DNA of 64,000 nucleotides from an uncultured bacterium (GCA_903928495.1 CAIYQZ010000038.1:1-64000), one strand, 5' to 3'. Shown: positions 53,347 to 62,292, numbered from the stretch's first letter. The notes: generated by a model from the sequence alone, not told the origin. Translations and numbers: made by a program.

Positions 53347-53976
53347 TCAATGCAGGTGGCGCGGCTTTCGGCCGCCGCCGTGGCCACCACCACTGCCGCC
53401 ACCGAGCCCTTTGGGTGGTTTGCCCAGTTGCATGGAGTTGACCAGTGCATCAAAACGGTTGGTGAACAACTGGTCGATGGCCTGCACCACGGGTTCGAGT
53501 TCATTGGCTTCGAAATGGCGCTCCATCAGGTGAACCACGTCCTGCACCAGCATGTCGCGCTGCACCTGCAAAATGGCTGCAGGCGTGGGGCCGACGAAAC
53601 ACATCATGAAGTCGTCACGCGACTCACCTTCCGGCTCCTCGCCTTCATCGTCGTCGAACTCCGCATCGTAGAAGGACACCTCGATCGGTGCGCCCGAGGC
53701 GGCAATGTCATTCAAACCCATGCAAGCCTCTTCCATGACCTGACGGAAGTCCTCATCACCCGGAACAGTCCAGCAGATCTGCAGCATGTGTTCCTTGGCA
53801 TTGAACCGGATGCCAGGCTCTTCCTCGTAGCTGCTGCGGGCACCCATGGCCAAAGAAGTCGCTCCGGCGTATGTCCAGAGCGGCTTGAGAGCCTCCTGAA
53901 CGGCAGGCAAGGCCACATCGGGACGCAAAGGCACATCGCCATGCACGTGGATTTCAAACGGGGCGTTGTACATCAT
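53347..53976 (-). CDS. Conserved Burkholderiales protein, probably DUF6806
   Basis: A soluble protein of about 209 residues. It starts MMYNAPFEIHVHGDVPLRPD and includes YEEEPGIRFNAKEHMLQICW and VGPTPAAILQVQRDMLVQDV. An acidic stretch lies near residue 115, and a striking Gly/His tail (GGGSGGGHGGGRKPRHLH) ends it. I associate the pattern with a domain of unknown function common in this order, without certainty about its number. The His-rich tail might bind metal. A TTG start at 54003 is an alternative. Confidence 0.65.
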   Translation of the reverse strand: MMYNAPFEIHVHGDVPLRPDVALPAVQEALKPLWTYAGATSLAMGARSSYEEEPGIRFNAKEHMLQICWTVPGDEDFRQVMEEACMGLNDIAASGAPIEVSFYDAEFDDDEGEEPEGESRDDFMMCFVGPTPAAILQVQRDMLVQDVVHLMERHFEANELEPVVQAIDQLFTNRFDALVNSMQLGKPPKGLGGGSGGGHGGGRKPRHLH

Positions 53977-54026
53977 GGCAATTTCTCCATTGACCCGGTT
54001 CAAACAACCAGGCGCAATTCATTCGG

Positions 54027-54119
54027 TGGTGCCTCGAACCGGGGTCGAACCGGTACGCCCCTTTTCAGGAAAGCGGCGGATTTTAAGTCCGCTGTGTCTA
54101 CCAATTTCACCATCGAGGC
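54027..54119 (-). tRNA. tRNA-Leu (anticodon UAA)
   Basis: The acceptor arms GCCTCGA and TCGAGGC pair. The anticodon stem GCGGA/TCCGC holds loop CTTAAAA (anticodon TAA). A long variable arm is present, as needed for a class II tRNA, and CCA is encoded. It is the last of three tRNA genes on this strand. Confidence 0.95.
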
Positions 54120-54137
54120 ATGGTCACATTGTGGAAC

Positions 54138-54169
54138 AAAAAAACCCCAGCAACTTTCGTCCTGGGGTT
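54138..54169 (-). terminator. Terminator-like hairpin between tRNA-Cys and tRNA-Leu
   Basis: On the minus strand AACCCCAG pairs with CTGGGGTT around an 11-base loop and is followed by a T-run. It would end transcripts from tRNA-Gly/tRNA-Cys before tRNA-Leu, or act as a processing hairpin. Confidence 0.75.
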
Positions 54170-54186
54170 GATGTCGGTGAGGCATT

Positions 54187-54260
54187 TGGAGGCGCGACCC
54201 GGAGTCGAACCGGGCTAGACGGATTTGCAATCCGTTGCATAACCGCTTTGCTATCGCGCC
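54187..54260 (-). tRNA. tRNA-Cys (anticodon GCA)
   Basis: A 74-base tRNA with acceptor arms GGCGCGA/TCGCGCC, anticodon stem ACGGA/TCCGT with loop TTGCAAA, and encoded CCA. Confidence 0.95.
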
Positions 54261-54285
54261 CTGCTGTCTTTCACAGACTTTCCAC

Positions 54286-54312
54286 AAAAAAGGGAAGCAC
54301 AGGCTTCCCTTT
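54286..54312 (-). terminator. Terminator-like hairpin between tRNA-Gly and tRNA-Cys
   Basis: A perfect 10-bp stem, AAAGGGAAGC/GCTTCCCTTT with a 4-base loop, followed on the minus strand by a run of T. Confidence 0.78.
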
Positions 54313-54319
54313 GTGAATT

Positions 54320-54395
54320 TGGAGCGGGATAAGAGGCTCGAACTCTCGACCTATACCTTGGCAAGGTATCGCTCTACCAACTGAGCTAATCCCGC
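54320..54395 (-). tRNA. tRNA-Gly (anticodon GCC)
   Basis: A 76-base tRNA with anticodon stem ATACC/GGTAT, loop TTGCCAA, acceptor arm GCGGGAT pairing with the 3' end, and encoded CCA. It is the first tRNA of the three on this strand. Confidence 0.95.
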
Positions 54396-54464
54396 ATATC
54401 AGCGAATTTGCTGAAGCCACGATTATAGCCCGAAATTCACGGGCTTCGCAAGCCGCTCACCACA

Positions 54465-56894
54465 TCAATGTGGCCTGACATCCGTCACTGTCGTGGAGTC
54501 AGCCGCAGCAGCCGTTGACACCACCACCAACTCCTCATCTGTCAGCGGGACGGGCGGGCGCTCCAATGCAACAGCCAAGACTTTGTCGATCCATTTGACA
54601 GCCACGATATCCAGCGAGCTTTTGACGTTGTCGGGGATATCAGCCAGGTCCTTGAGGTTTTCTTCCGGAATCAGGACGGTCTTGATGCCTCCGCGCAGCG
54701 CAGCAAGCAGTTTCTCCTTCAGCCCGCCAATGCCCGTGATTTCACCGCGAAGTGTGATTTCACCTGTCATTGCCACGTCACCTCGAACCGGAATACCTGT
54801 GAGCGCAGACACCAGCGCAGTGGCCATGGCGGCACCGGCACTGGGACCGTCTTTGGGCGTTGCGCCATCGGGCACGTGAATGTGAATGTCGCGCTTTTCG
54901 AACAACTCATCCTTGATGCCCAGGGCCTTGGCCCGGCTGCGCACCACGGTACGGGCCGCCTCGACGGACTCTTTCATCACATCCCCGAGAGAGCCGGTGC
55001 GTGTGATGACGCCCTTGCCCGGCATGAGCGCCGCCTCGATGGTGAGCAAATCGCCGCCAACTTCCGTCCACGCCAAACCCACCACCTGCCCCACTTGATT
55101 CTGTTGCTCTGCGCGCCCGAAGGTGAATTTGCGGACCCCTAGGAAATCAGCCAAGTTATCCGCAGACACCGTCACAGTGGGGCTGTATTTTTTGAGCAGC
55201 AGCCCCTTAACGACTTTGCGGCAAATTTTGGAAATTTCCCGTTCAAGCGAGCGCACGCCGGCTTCGCGGGTGTAATAACGGACGATGTCGCGCACGGCGT
55301 CTTCCTGCACCTCCATCTCGCCTGCCTTCAGTCCGTTGTTGGTCAACTGTTTGGGCAGAAGGTATTTGATGGCGATGCTGGTTTTCTCGTCCTCGGTGTA
55401 ACCACTCAGACGGATCACCTCCATCCGATCCAGCAGTGCGGGAGGGATGTTCATCGAATTGGAAGTGGCGACGAACATCACGTCACTCAGATCGAAATCC
55501 ACCTCAACATAGTGGTCACCAAACGCGTGGTTTTGCTCGGGGTCCAGCACTTCCAACAACGCACTGGACGGATCACCCCGGAAGTCGGTGCCCAGCTTGT
55601 CAATTTCATCGAGCAGGAACAGTGGATTCCGTGTCCCAACCTTGGTCAGGCTTTGCAGCACCTTGCCGGGCAAGGCCCCGATGTAGGTGCGTCGGTGACC
55701 ACGGATTTCAGCTTCGTCACGCATGCCACCCAGAGCCATGCGCACGTATTTGCGCCCAGTGGCCTTCGCCACGGACTGACCCAGTGACGTTTTGCCCACG
55801 CCCGGAGGCCCCACCAGGCACAAAATGGGCGCTTTGACCTTGTCGACCCTCTGTTGCACCGCAAGGTATTCGAGGATGCGGTCCTTGACCCGGTCCAGAC
55901 CATGGTGATCGGCATTGAGCACCTCTTCCGCGTGCAGAAGGTTGTGCTTGATCTTGGTTTTCTTGCTCCAGGGAAGAGCGGTCAGAACGTCGATGTAGTT
56001 CCGAACCACCGTCGCCTCTGCCGACATGGGAGACATCAACTTGAGCTTTTTCAGCTCTGCCTCGGCCTTTTTGCGCGCCTCGGCCGGCATTTTGGCTGCC
56101 TTGATCTTTTTGTCGATCTCTTCCAGATCGGCCCCGTCCTCGCCATCGCCCAGCTCTTTCTGAATGGCCTTGACTTGCTCGTTGAGGTAGAAGTCGCGCT
56201 GGTTCTTTTCCATTTGCCGCTTCACACGGCCACGGATTTTCTTGTCTACTGCCAGGATGTCGACTTCACGCTCGAGTTGCTCGAACAGATTCTCCAGGCG
56301 CTTGATCACCGGGTCGAGGCTGAGCACCTCCTGCTTGGACTCCAGTTTGAGCGGCAGGTGCGCTGCGATGGTGTCAGCCAGACGACCGGGATCCTCGATG
56401 CTGGCAATGGATGTCAGGATCTCCGAAGGAATCTTCTTGTTCAGTTTGACGTATTGGTCAAACTGCTGCATGACTGCGCGACGCAACGCTTCAAGTTCCG
56501 CGGCTTTCGCGGCACCCGTTTCAACCGCAGCGTCCAAGGGAAGGACGTCGGCCGTGAAGTGGGTTTCATGCTCCAGCACTTGGGTGACTTTTGCCCGCTG
56601 CAGTCCTTCCACCAGCACTTTCACGGTGCCATCAGGCAACTTCAGAAGCTGGAGGATGGAGGCCACACAACCCATTTCAAACATGTCGGCCGCAGACGGC
56701 TCGTCTTTTGCGGCCGCTTTTTGTGCCACCAGCATGATGCGGCGTTCGGCCTCCATGGCCAATTCCAAAGCCTTGATGCTCTTGGGGCGCCCCACAAACA
56801 AGGGAATCACCATATGCGGAAACACGACCACGTCACGCAATGGCAGCAACGGCAAATCAACCGGCGTGGGAGGCAATATCTTTTGTCCAGACAT
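54465..56894 (-). CDS. lon: ATP-dependent protease Lon
   Basis: An 809-residue protease. The N-terminal LON substrate domain begins LPLLPLRDVVVFPHMVIPLF. The AAA+ domain has Walker A GPPGVGKTSLGQSVA and the MALGGMRDEAEIRGHRRTYI segment. The proteolytic domain holds the Ser in PKDGPSAGAA and a Lys further on. It degrades misfolded and regulatory proteins. ATG 56894 is the natural start. It lies 47 bases downstream of clpX. Confidence 0.97.
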   Translation of the reverse strand: MSGQKILPPTPVDLPLLPLRDVVVFPHMVIPLFVGRPKSIKALELAMEAERRIMLVAQKAAAKDEPSAADMFEMGCVASILQLLKLPDGTVKVLVEGLQRAKVTQVLEHETHFTADVLPLDAAVETGAAKAAELEALRRAVMQQFDQYVKLNKKIPSEILTSIASIEDPGRLADTIAAHLPLKLESKQEVLSLDPVIKRLENLFEQLEREVDILAVDKKIRGRVKRQMEKNQRDFYLNEQVKAIQKELGDGEDGADLEEIDKKIKAAKMPAEARKKAEAELKKLKLMSPMSAEATVVRNYIDVLTALPWSKKTKIKHNLLHAEEVLNADHHGLDRVKDRILEYLAVQQRVDKVKAPILCLVGPPGVGKTSLGQSVAKATGRKYVRMALGGMRDEAEIRGHRRTYIGALPGKVLQSLTKVGTRNPLFLLDEIDKLGTDFRGDPSSALLEVLDPEQNHAFGDHYVEVDFDLSDVMFVATSNSMNIPPALLDRMEVIRLSGYTEDEKTSIAIKYLLPKQLTNNGLKAGEMEVQEDAVRDIVRYYTREAGVRSLEREISKICRKVVKGLLLKKYSPTVTVSADNLADFLGVRKFTFGRAEQQNQVGQVVGLAWTEVGGDLLTIEAALMPGKGVITRTGSLGDVMKESVEAARTVVRSRAKALGIKDELFEKRDIHIHVPDGATPKDGPSAGAAMATALVSALTGIPVRGDVAMTGEITLRGEITGIGGLKEKLLAALRGGIKTVLIPEENLKDLADIPDNVKSSLDIVAVKWIDKVLAVALERPPVPLTDEELVVVSTAAAADSTTVTDVRPH

Positions 56895-56941
56895 GGAACG
56901 ATCTTTCAAAATGTGTCGCAAACCGCCAAAACGGCGTCCGC

Positions 56942-58210
56942 TCAGGCCTGTTTGGCCGCTTCCCGGTACACCAGCAGCGGCGGTTTGCCATCTTCGATGG
57001 TGGAGTCATCCACCACCACTTTTTCAACGTTCTGCGAGCTTGGCAGGTCAAACATGGTGTCGATCAGCGCCTGCTCCAGGATCGAACGCAAACCGCGGGC
57101 GCCGGTCTTGCGCGCCAGGGCTTTGCGTGCAATGGCTTTGAGCGCTGAAGGTCGCACCTCCAGCTCGGCGCCCTCCAGGGCGAGGAGCTTGGAAAACTGC
57201 TTGACCACCGCATTCTTGGGCTGCGTCAGGATGTCCACCAGCGCGTCTTCAGTCAATTCGTCCAGTGCAGCGACCACCGGCAAACGCCCGACCAATTCGG
57301 GAATCAGGCCAAACTTGATCAGATCTTCTGGCTCAATTTCTTTGAACGATTCAGAGAGACTGCGCTGCTTCTTGCTTTTCACAGCGGCACTGAAACCAAT
57401 GCCTGAGGCCTCGGTCCGGTTTTCGACGATTTTCTCAATCCCGGCAAAAGCCCCGCCGCAGATGAAGAGGATGTTGGTGGTGTCGACCTGCAGGAAATCC
57501 TGATTGGGGTGCTTGCGGCCACCTTGGGGCGGAATGGACGCCATGGTGCCTTCGACCATCTTCAGGAGCGCCTGCTGCACACCCTCGCCCGACACATCCC
57601 GCGTGATGGACGGGTTGTCCGCCTTGCGGGTGATTTTGTCGATCTCGTCGATGTACACAATGCCCTGCTGCGCCTTGGCAACGTCGTAGTTGCAGGTTTG
57701 CAGCAGTTTGGAAATGATGTTTTCCACGTCTTCACCGACGTAACCCGCTTCCGTGAGTGTGGTGGCGTCGGCCATCACGAAGGGAACGTTCAGCATGCGC
57801 GCCAGCGTCTGGGCCAACAGCGTTTTGCCAGAACCTGTCGGGCCGATCAGCAAAATGTTACTTTTGGCCAGCTCAACGTCGTCTTTCTTGGCACTCTCTT
57901 TGTGGCGCAAGCGCTTGTAGTGGTTGTAAACCGCCACTGCCAGCGCTCGCTTGGCTGCCTCTTGCCCGATGACATAGTTGTCCAGGTTTTGCTTGATTTC
58001 GGCGGGGATTGGCAAGCCGTCGGTACTGGCTGACTCGGTGGTGCCCAAGCCGGGCAACTCGTCTCGAATGATGTCATTGCACAGGTCAATACATTCGTCG
58101 CAGATGAAGACCGACGGACCTGCAATGAGTTTTTTGACTTCATGCTGGCTTTTGCCGCAGAAGGAACAGTAGAGCGTTTTTTCGCTGGAAGTGCCTTTTT
58201 TATCGGCCAT
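56942..58210 (-). CDS. clpX: ClpX, AAA+ unfoldase of the ClpXP protease
   Basis: A 422-residue unfoldase. The zinc-binding N-terminus has [11 protein letters not shown] and CDECIDLC. Walker A is [15 protein letters not shown] and Walker B is VYIDEIDK. The pore and sensor regions ([18 protein letters not shown]) are intact. It feeds tagged proteins to ClpP. It lies between clpP and lon. Confidence 0.97.
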   Translation of the reverse strand: MADKKGTSSEKTLYCSFCGKSQHEVKKLIAGPSVFICDECIDLCNDIIRDELPGLGTTESASTDGLPIPAEIKQNLDNYVIGQEAAKRALAVAVYNHYKRLRHKESAKKDDVELAKSNILLIGPTGSGKTLLAQTLARMLNVPFVMADATTLTEAGYVGEDVENIISKLLQTCNYDVAKAQQGIVYIDEIDKITRKADNPSITRDVSGEGVQQALLKMVEGTMASIPPQGGRKHPNQDFLQVDTTNILFICGGAFAGIEKIVENRTEASGIGFSAAVKSKKQRSLSESFKEIEPEDLIKFGLIPELVGRLPVVAALDELTEDALVDILTQPKNAVVKQFSKLLALEGAELEVRPSALKAIARKALARKTGARGLRSILEQALIDTMFDLPSSQNVEKVVVDDSTIEDGKPPLLVYREAAKQA

Positions 58211-58285
58211 ATCGATCCCTAGAAAAGGCAAACGCCCAGCCCGTCAAGGGCCGGGACACAACAAATTTCAACAGTCACGTTCCGG

Positions 58286-58900
58286 TCAAAGGGCGCCGCG
58301 CTTGGCGATCACCTTGTCCACCAACCCATAGGCCTGAGCCTCCTGGGCAGACATGAAGTAGTCACGCTCTGTGTCGCGCTCAATTTTGTCCAGCGGCTGG
58401 CCCGTGTGCTCGGACAGCATTTTGTTCAGCTCACCGCGCAGACGCAGGATCTCGCGGGCGTGAATTTCGATGTCTGTGGCCTGGCCCTGGGCACCGCCCA
58501 AAGGCTGGTGAATCATGACGCGTGAATTCGGCAGGGAAAACCGCTTGCCCTTGGCCCCGGCCGACAGCAAAAACGCGCCCATGCTGGCAGCCATACCGGT
58601 GCACAGGGTGGAAACGTCGGGCTTGATGAAGTTCATGGTGTCGAAAATCGCCATGCCCGCACTGACCGACCCACCGGGTGAGTTGATGTACAGCGAAATG
58701 TCCTTGTCGGGGTTTTCGCTTTCCAGAAACAGCAACTGAGCGACCACCAGATTGGCGCTCTGGTCATTCACTGGACCGACCAGAAAAATCACGCGCTCCT
58801 TGAGCAGGCGCGAATAAATGTCGTAGGCACGTTCGCCCCGACCCGATTGCTCGATGACCATGGGCACCATGCCCAAAGCTTCCACGTTCAATGCGCTCAT
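58286..58900 (-). CDS. clpP: ClpP protease subunit
   Basis: A 204-residue serine protease. The catalytic Ser is in [11 protein letters not shown] and the His in [12 protein letters not shown]; the Asp is in [10 protein letters not shown]. It forms the tetradecamer degraded-substrate chamber with ClpX. A terminator-like hairpin lies between it and the upstream tig gene, so it probably also has its own promoter. Confidence 0.97.
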   Translation of the reverse strand: MSALNVEALGMVPMVIEQSGRGERAYDIYSRLLKERVIFLVGPVNDQSANLVVAQLLFLESENPDKDISLYINSPGGSVSAGMAIFDTMNFIKPDVSTLCTGMAASMGAFLLSAGAKGKRFSLPNSRVMIHQPLGGAQGQATDIEIHAREILRLRGELNKMLSEHTGQPLDKIERDTERDYFMSAQEAQAYGLVDKVIAKRGAL

Positions 58901-58993
58901 GTGTTCTCCAAATGCGTGATGTCGCTACTGTACCGAATTGGCCGGGCTGACCGACAGGTGTGGGCATGGACCCGCGTTGCAAGGCGAACGATC

Positions 58994-59023
58994 AAAAAAG
59001 GCGGCACTGAGGCCGCCCTTTTT
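58994..59023 (-). terminator. Hairpin terminator or attenuator between tig and clpP
   Basis: On the minus strand GGCGGC pairs with GCCGCC around a 6-base loop and is followed by a T-run. It would reduce read-through from tig into clpP. Confidence 0.75.
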
Positions 59024-59076
59024 CCAGATCCTCGCCCGTCGGTGCGCACACGTGCGCCCACGGGCAAGGACATGTA

Positions 59077-60387
59077 TCAACCCTGACCCATCAGCTCGTC
59101 AAAGCCAATGGCTTTGTCTACCACTTTCGCGTTGGCGAGCACAAATTCCGTCACATTGTTCTCAATGACGATGGCTTCCACTTCCGCCATGCGGCGGTCG
59201 TCCGTGGTGTACCAGCGCACGACATCAGCAGGCTTTTCGTAGGAAGCGGCCAGTTCGTCGATGTGGGCTTTCAATTGCTCGGGCTTGGCATGCAGGTTGT
59301 TGGCACGCACCAGCTCGGCCACCACCAGGCCCAGGCGCACGCGGCGCTCGGCTTGGGCGGTGAACATTTCTTCAGGAATGGGTGCCGTGTCGGCGTCTTT
59401 GATGCCGCGTTGCTTCAGGTCGGCACGGGCGGCCTGCACCAGGCGTTCCGTTTCAGCTTGCACGCTGGACTTGGGCAGATCCAGCTCAGCCTTGGCGACC
59501 AGCGCGTCCATCACGGCCTGCTTGTTGCGGGCCTGGAGGCGGAACTTCACTTCGCGCTCCAGGTTTTTGCGGATGTCGGCGCGCAGGCCGTCCACCGTGC
59601 CGTCGGCAATGCCCAGCGACTTGGCCAATGCCTCATTCACCTCGGGCAGGTGCGCTGCTTCAATCTTGTTGACCGTGACCAGGAAGTCAGCCGTTTTGCC
59701 GGCCACATCTTTGCCATGGTAGTCGGCGGGGAAACCCAGGGGGAAGGTCTTGCTTTCGCCAGACTTCATGCCGCGCACGGCATCTTCAAACTCTTTCAGC
59801 ATTTGGCCTTCGCCCACCAGGAACTGGAAGCCAGCAGCCTTGCCACCGGCAAAGGGTTCGCCGTCGATCTTGCCTTCGAAGTCGATGGTCACGCGGTCGC
59901 CGTCCTGGGCGCCAGAGTCCATGGAGCGCTGCGCAAATGTGCGGCGCTGCTTGCGCAGGATGTCCAGGGTCTTGTCGATGGCGGCATCGCTCACGTCAGC
60001 GGTGGTTTTTTCCACTTCGGCAGACGACAGATCGGCGATCTTCACCTCGGGGTAGACCTCGAACACAGCGTCAAACAACATTTCGCCGTCAGCGCCACCT
60101 TCTTTTTCAGAAATGCGGGGCGTACCGGCCACACGCAGTTGCGCCTCATTGGCGGCGACAGCAAATGCCTCGCCCACTTTGTCGTTCATGACTTCGTAGT
60201 GAACCGAGTAGCCATAGCGCTGGGCCACCACGTTGAAGGGAACCTTGCCTGGGCGAAAGCCGTCCATCTTGACCTGACGAGCCATGCGCTTCAAGCGGGT
60301 CTCCACCTCGTTCTTGATGGTGTTCATGGGCAGCGCGAGCGTCATTTTGCGTTCGAGCTTTTCCAGGGTTTCAACTGTCACGGCCAT
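59077..60387 (-). CDS. tig: Trigger factor
   Basis: A 436-residue ribosome-bound chaperone and peptidyl-prolyl isomerase. The ribosome-binding signature is GFRPGKVPFNVV near residue 46. The FKBP-like domain is near residues 155-245 (GDRVTIDFEGKIDGEPFAGG). A long helical C-terminal domain follows. It starts the canonical tig-clpP-clpX-lon run and lies next to the interrupted tRNA-Leu gene. Confidence 0.97.
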   Translation of the reverse strand: MAVTVETLEKLERKMTLALPMNTIKNEVETRLKRMARQVKMDGFRPGKVPFNVVAQRYGYSVHYEVMNDKVGEAFAVAANEAQLRVAGTPRISEKEGGADGEMLFDAVFEVYPEVKIADLSSAEVEKTTADVSDAAIDKTLDILRKQRRTFAQRSMDSGAQDGDRVTIDFEGKIDGEPFAGGKAAGFQFLVGEGQMLKEFEDAVRGMKSGESKTFPLGFPADYHGKDVAGKTADFLVTVNKIEAAHLPEVNEALAKSLGIADGTVDGLRADIRKNLEREVKFRLQARNKQAVMDALVAKAELDLPKSSVQAETERLVQAARADLKQRGIKDADTAPIPEEMFTAQAERRVRLGLVVAELVRANNLHAKPEQLKAHIDELAASYEKPADVVRWYTTDDRRMAEVEAIVIENNVTEFVLANAKVVDKAIGFDELMGQG

Positions 60388-60462
60388 CGGGATCTCCTAA
60401 AAAATGGATACAAATACCCAGCTTCCGCTTGCTCAGCATGGGTTTACTGCTACAAATTAATC

Positions 60463-60517
60463 TGGTGCGCGAGGGGGGACTCGAACCCCCACAGTGTTGC
60501 CACCGTCAGGACCTAAA
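60463..60517 (-). tRNA. 3' half of tRNA-Leu (anticodon UAG), split by element integration
   Basis: Encoded CCA, the acceptor 3' strand, a TψC arm with GGGGGTTCGAGTCCCCC, a variable arm, and anticodon loop TTTAGGT with its 3' stem CCTGA are present. The expected 5' anticodon stem TCAGG is replaced by TCGGA, and no D-arm or proper 5' half follows. I infer that an integrative element separated the 5' half, which should lie beyond the right edge of the window with a restored 3' end. Confidence 0.8.
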
Positions 60518-60520
60518 TCC
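60501..60520. other. Probable attachment site (attL core) of the integrative element
   Basis: Identity to a normal tRNA-Leu(UAG) ends at about the anticodon loop (60511-60517). Bases around CACCGTCAGGACCTAAATCC should therefore be the left crossover sequence, with a direct repeat expected at the other end of the element. This is inferred from tRNA structure and from the integrase gene that follows. Confidence 0.6.
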
Positions 60521-60555
60521 GAATTGCGAAACCGCGCAGCCGTTAAAGCTTCATA

Positions 60556-60596
60556 GGGAAAATCAAAAAAATCATCCTGATTTTTTCGACTTTCCC
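60556..60596. terminator. Long A/T-rich hairpin next to the attachment site
   Basis: Outer arms GGGAAA/TTTCCC and inner arms AAAAAATCA/TGATTTTTT surround a 3-base loop. It could terminate transcription in either direction at the element edge, for example insulating integrase from tRNA transcripts. Confidence 0.6.
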
Positions 60597-60630
60597 AAAC
60601 TATTTCCCAAACTCACGCAAAATCCCAAAC
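60593..60630 (+). repeat. Three direct TCCCAAAC repeats near the element edge
   Basis: TCCCAAAC occurs at 60593-60600, 60605-60612 and 60623-60630, spaced by 12 and 18 bases. Position between the attachment site and integrase gene suggests arm-type binding sites for the integrase or an excision factor. Confidence 0.5.
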
Positions 60631-60717
60631 GGGTTCTGAGTGAGTTGAGCGAACTTCGCCGCTCACTGGGCAACCCATGATTCTAGCTGACCGTCTTACG
60701 CAATAAGGGTTGAACTC

Positions 60718-62052
60718 ATGGCAAACATCTCCAACCGGTCCCCCTGGCAGGTCAAGCTCCCTGGTGGTTCGAGTAAGAAATTCCGGCTCAAATCCCAGGC
60801 ATTGGCGTATCTGGCCAGTCAGGGACACACCGATGCGGACAAGCTGCCGAAGAACGCTTTTAAACAACTCGAAACCGCTTTTGAAGTACAGATCAAGCTG
60901 ACGGACAAAGACGGCAATGTGGTTGCCCGAAGCGGCACACACGACACTTTGGACAAAGCCAAGGCATGGGCGAAGGCGGAAGAAGACTCGATCAAGAACG
61001 TCAGAGCCAAGCATGGCGGGTTCGTCGCCGAGTACGAGACGATCACGATAGGTGAAGCCCTGAAACGGTTCCACGCTCAGCACTACGCCAACAAAGCTTC
61101 GTCCACAGAGGTGGGGTATCGGATCACCCACCTGTCTGATTGGCTGGGCAAGAACACGTTGCTGCGTGAACTGACCAAGAAGGACTACATGCGGCTGCGG
61201 GACCAGTTGCTGGAACTGAAGTACTCGGCTTCGTCGGTCCGAAACTACTTCACGGTGTTGACATCCCTTTACTCCCACGCTGCGAACGAATGGTTGTACC
61301 CAGTGGACAACCCACCGAGCGGCATTTCACTGCCCAAGCCGAAGAACAACATCCAGCGCTCGTGGGTGGGCAACGAGTACGACAGATTGATGGAGTCATT
61401 GAAAGAACACTCACCCTGGATGATTCCCATCGTCAATCTGTCGCTGGCAATGGCGTTCAGGCGCGGCGAAATCGTCCAAACGGGTAAGAACAAGAAGACC
61501 GGCGTTCAGACCGGGGGGATGCGATGGGAGGATGTTGATTGGAACAACAACGTGCTGACACTGCCGCGTGAAAAAAACGACCACACCAAAAACGCCACCC
61601 AATCCCTGGGCAGAGCGGTGCCACTCACCCCAGACATGCAGGACATCTTGCGCCCCATCTATGAAGCCAGCGCAACCAAGGCTGGACTGATCTTCCCCAA
61701 CACCATCCACTCGGTGACGGGCGCGTTCTCGGTTGCCTGCGCCAAAGCGAAGCCCCCCATTGAGGGACTGACGTTTCACTCGCTCCGAAAAATCGCCACC
61801 AAAAACCTGTCTAAGAAGGTCAACAACCCGATGGAGTTGAGCCGCCTGACAGGGCACAAAAGCCTTGATGTGCTGAACAGGCGCTACTTCGACATCCAGG
61901 TGCAGGAGCTGTACGCACTGCTGGTTGAAAACTCGGGAACCCTTCGCCACCGTGGCATCAGTGCGTTGACCAAAGTGCTCGGCCTTTCGGATGCGAAAAA
62001 ATTCGTAGAAGAGGTGCGCACACTGCCATCAGCAGAAGATGCTTTCCGGTAG
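60718..62052 (+). CDS. Tyrosine-family site-specific integrase
   Basis: A 444-residue integrase. The N-terminal part (residues 1-110) includes an arm-binding-like segment and the core-binding domain. The catalytic Arg is in AMAFRRGEIVQ, the Lys in PREKNDHTK, HxxR in FHSLRKIATKN, the His in LTGHKSLDV and the nucleophile Tyr in RRYFDIQ. All key residues are present. It lies about 200 bases inside the element next to the split tRNA-Leu, the usual place for the gene that moves the element. Confidence 0.93.
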   Translation: MANISNRSPWQVKLPGGSSKKFRLKSQALAYLASQGHTDADKLPKNAFKQLETAFEVQIKLTDKDGNVVARSGTHDTLDKAKAWAKAEEDSIKNVRAKHGGFVAEYETITIGEALKRFHAQHYANKASSTEVGYRITHLSDWLGKNTLLRELTKKDYMRLRDQLLELKYSASSVRNYFTVLTSLYSHAANEWLYPVDNPPSGISLPKPKNNIQRSWVGNEYDRLMESLKEHSPWMIPIVNLSLAMAFRRGEIVQTGKNKKTGVQTGGMRWEDVDWNNNVLTLPREKNDHTKNATQSLGRAVPLTPDMQDILRPIYEASATKAGLIFPNTIHSVTGAFSVACAKAKPPIEGLTFHSLRKIATKNLSKKVNNPMELSRLTGHKSLDVLNRRYFDIQVQELYALLVENSGTLRHRGISALTKVLGLSDAKKFVEEVRTLPSAEDAFR

Positions 62053-62292
62053 CACCCAATCACTGAATCTGCCATTTGTCAGGTGGTGCGGTTCCACATA
62101 GAAGCACACGAAAGACGTTCCGTTTGGAGTGGTCACCCCCGCCACCACATTTGCAATCGGGCGCAAGCCATTGCGCCCCACAGTCGGCACCACAAACACA
62201 GGCAATCGATCCACCGTTTTTTTGCGTTTATTTGTGTTTTTTTGTTTTGCGTGACCTAGGAAGCTGAGACCGGCAAAGTTCGTTCCTGTCAC
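62029..62292 (-). CDS. Unrecognised 87-residue open frame, opposite strand
   Basis: A GTG-started frame fills the gap between integrase and helicase genes on the minus strand. It overlaps the integrase 3' end by 24 bases. Its product (central VFVVPTVGRNGLRPIANVVA) matches nothing I know. Amino-acid composition is ordinary, and a small element-encoded protein such as a regulator is possible, but the start lies over the probable promoter of the helicase gene. It may be chance. Confidence 0.3.
   Translation of the reverse strand: MTGTNFAGLSFLGHAKQKNTNKRKKTVDRLPVFVVPTVGRNGLRPIANVVAGVTTPNGTSFVCFYVEPHHLTNGRFSDWVLPESIFC

Noticed and set aside
60463-60550. Complete tRNA-Leu(UAG) gene
   Set aside because: The 5' anticodon stem does not pair properly, and no D-arm or matching 5' acceptor strand with correct spacing follows.
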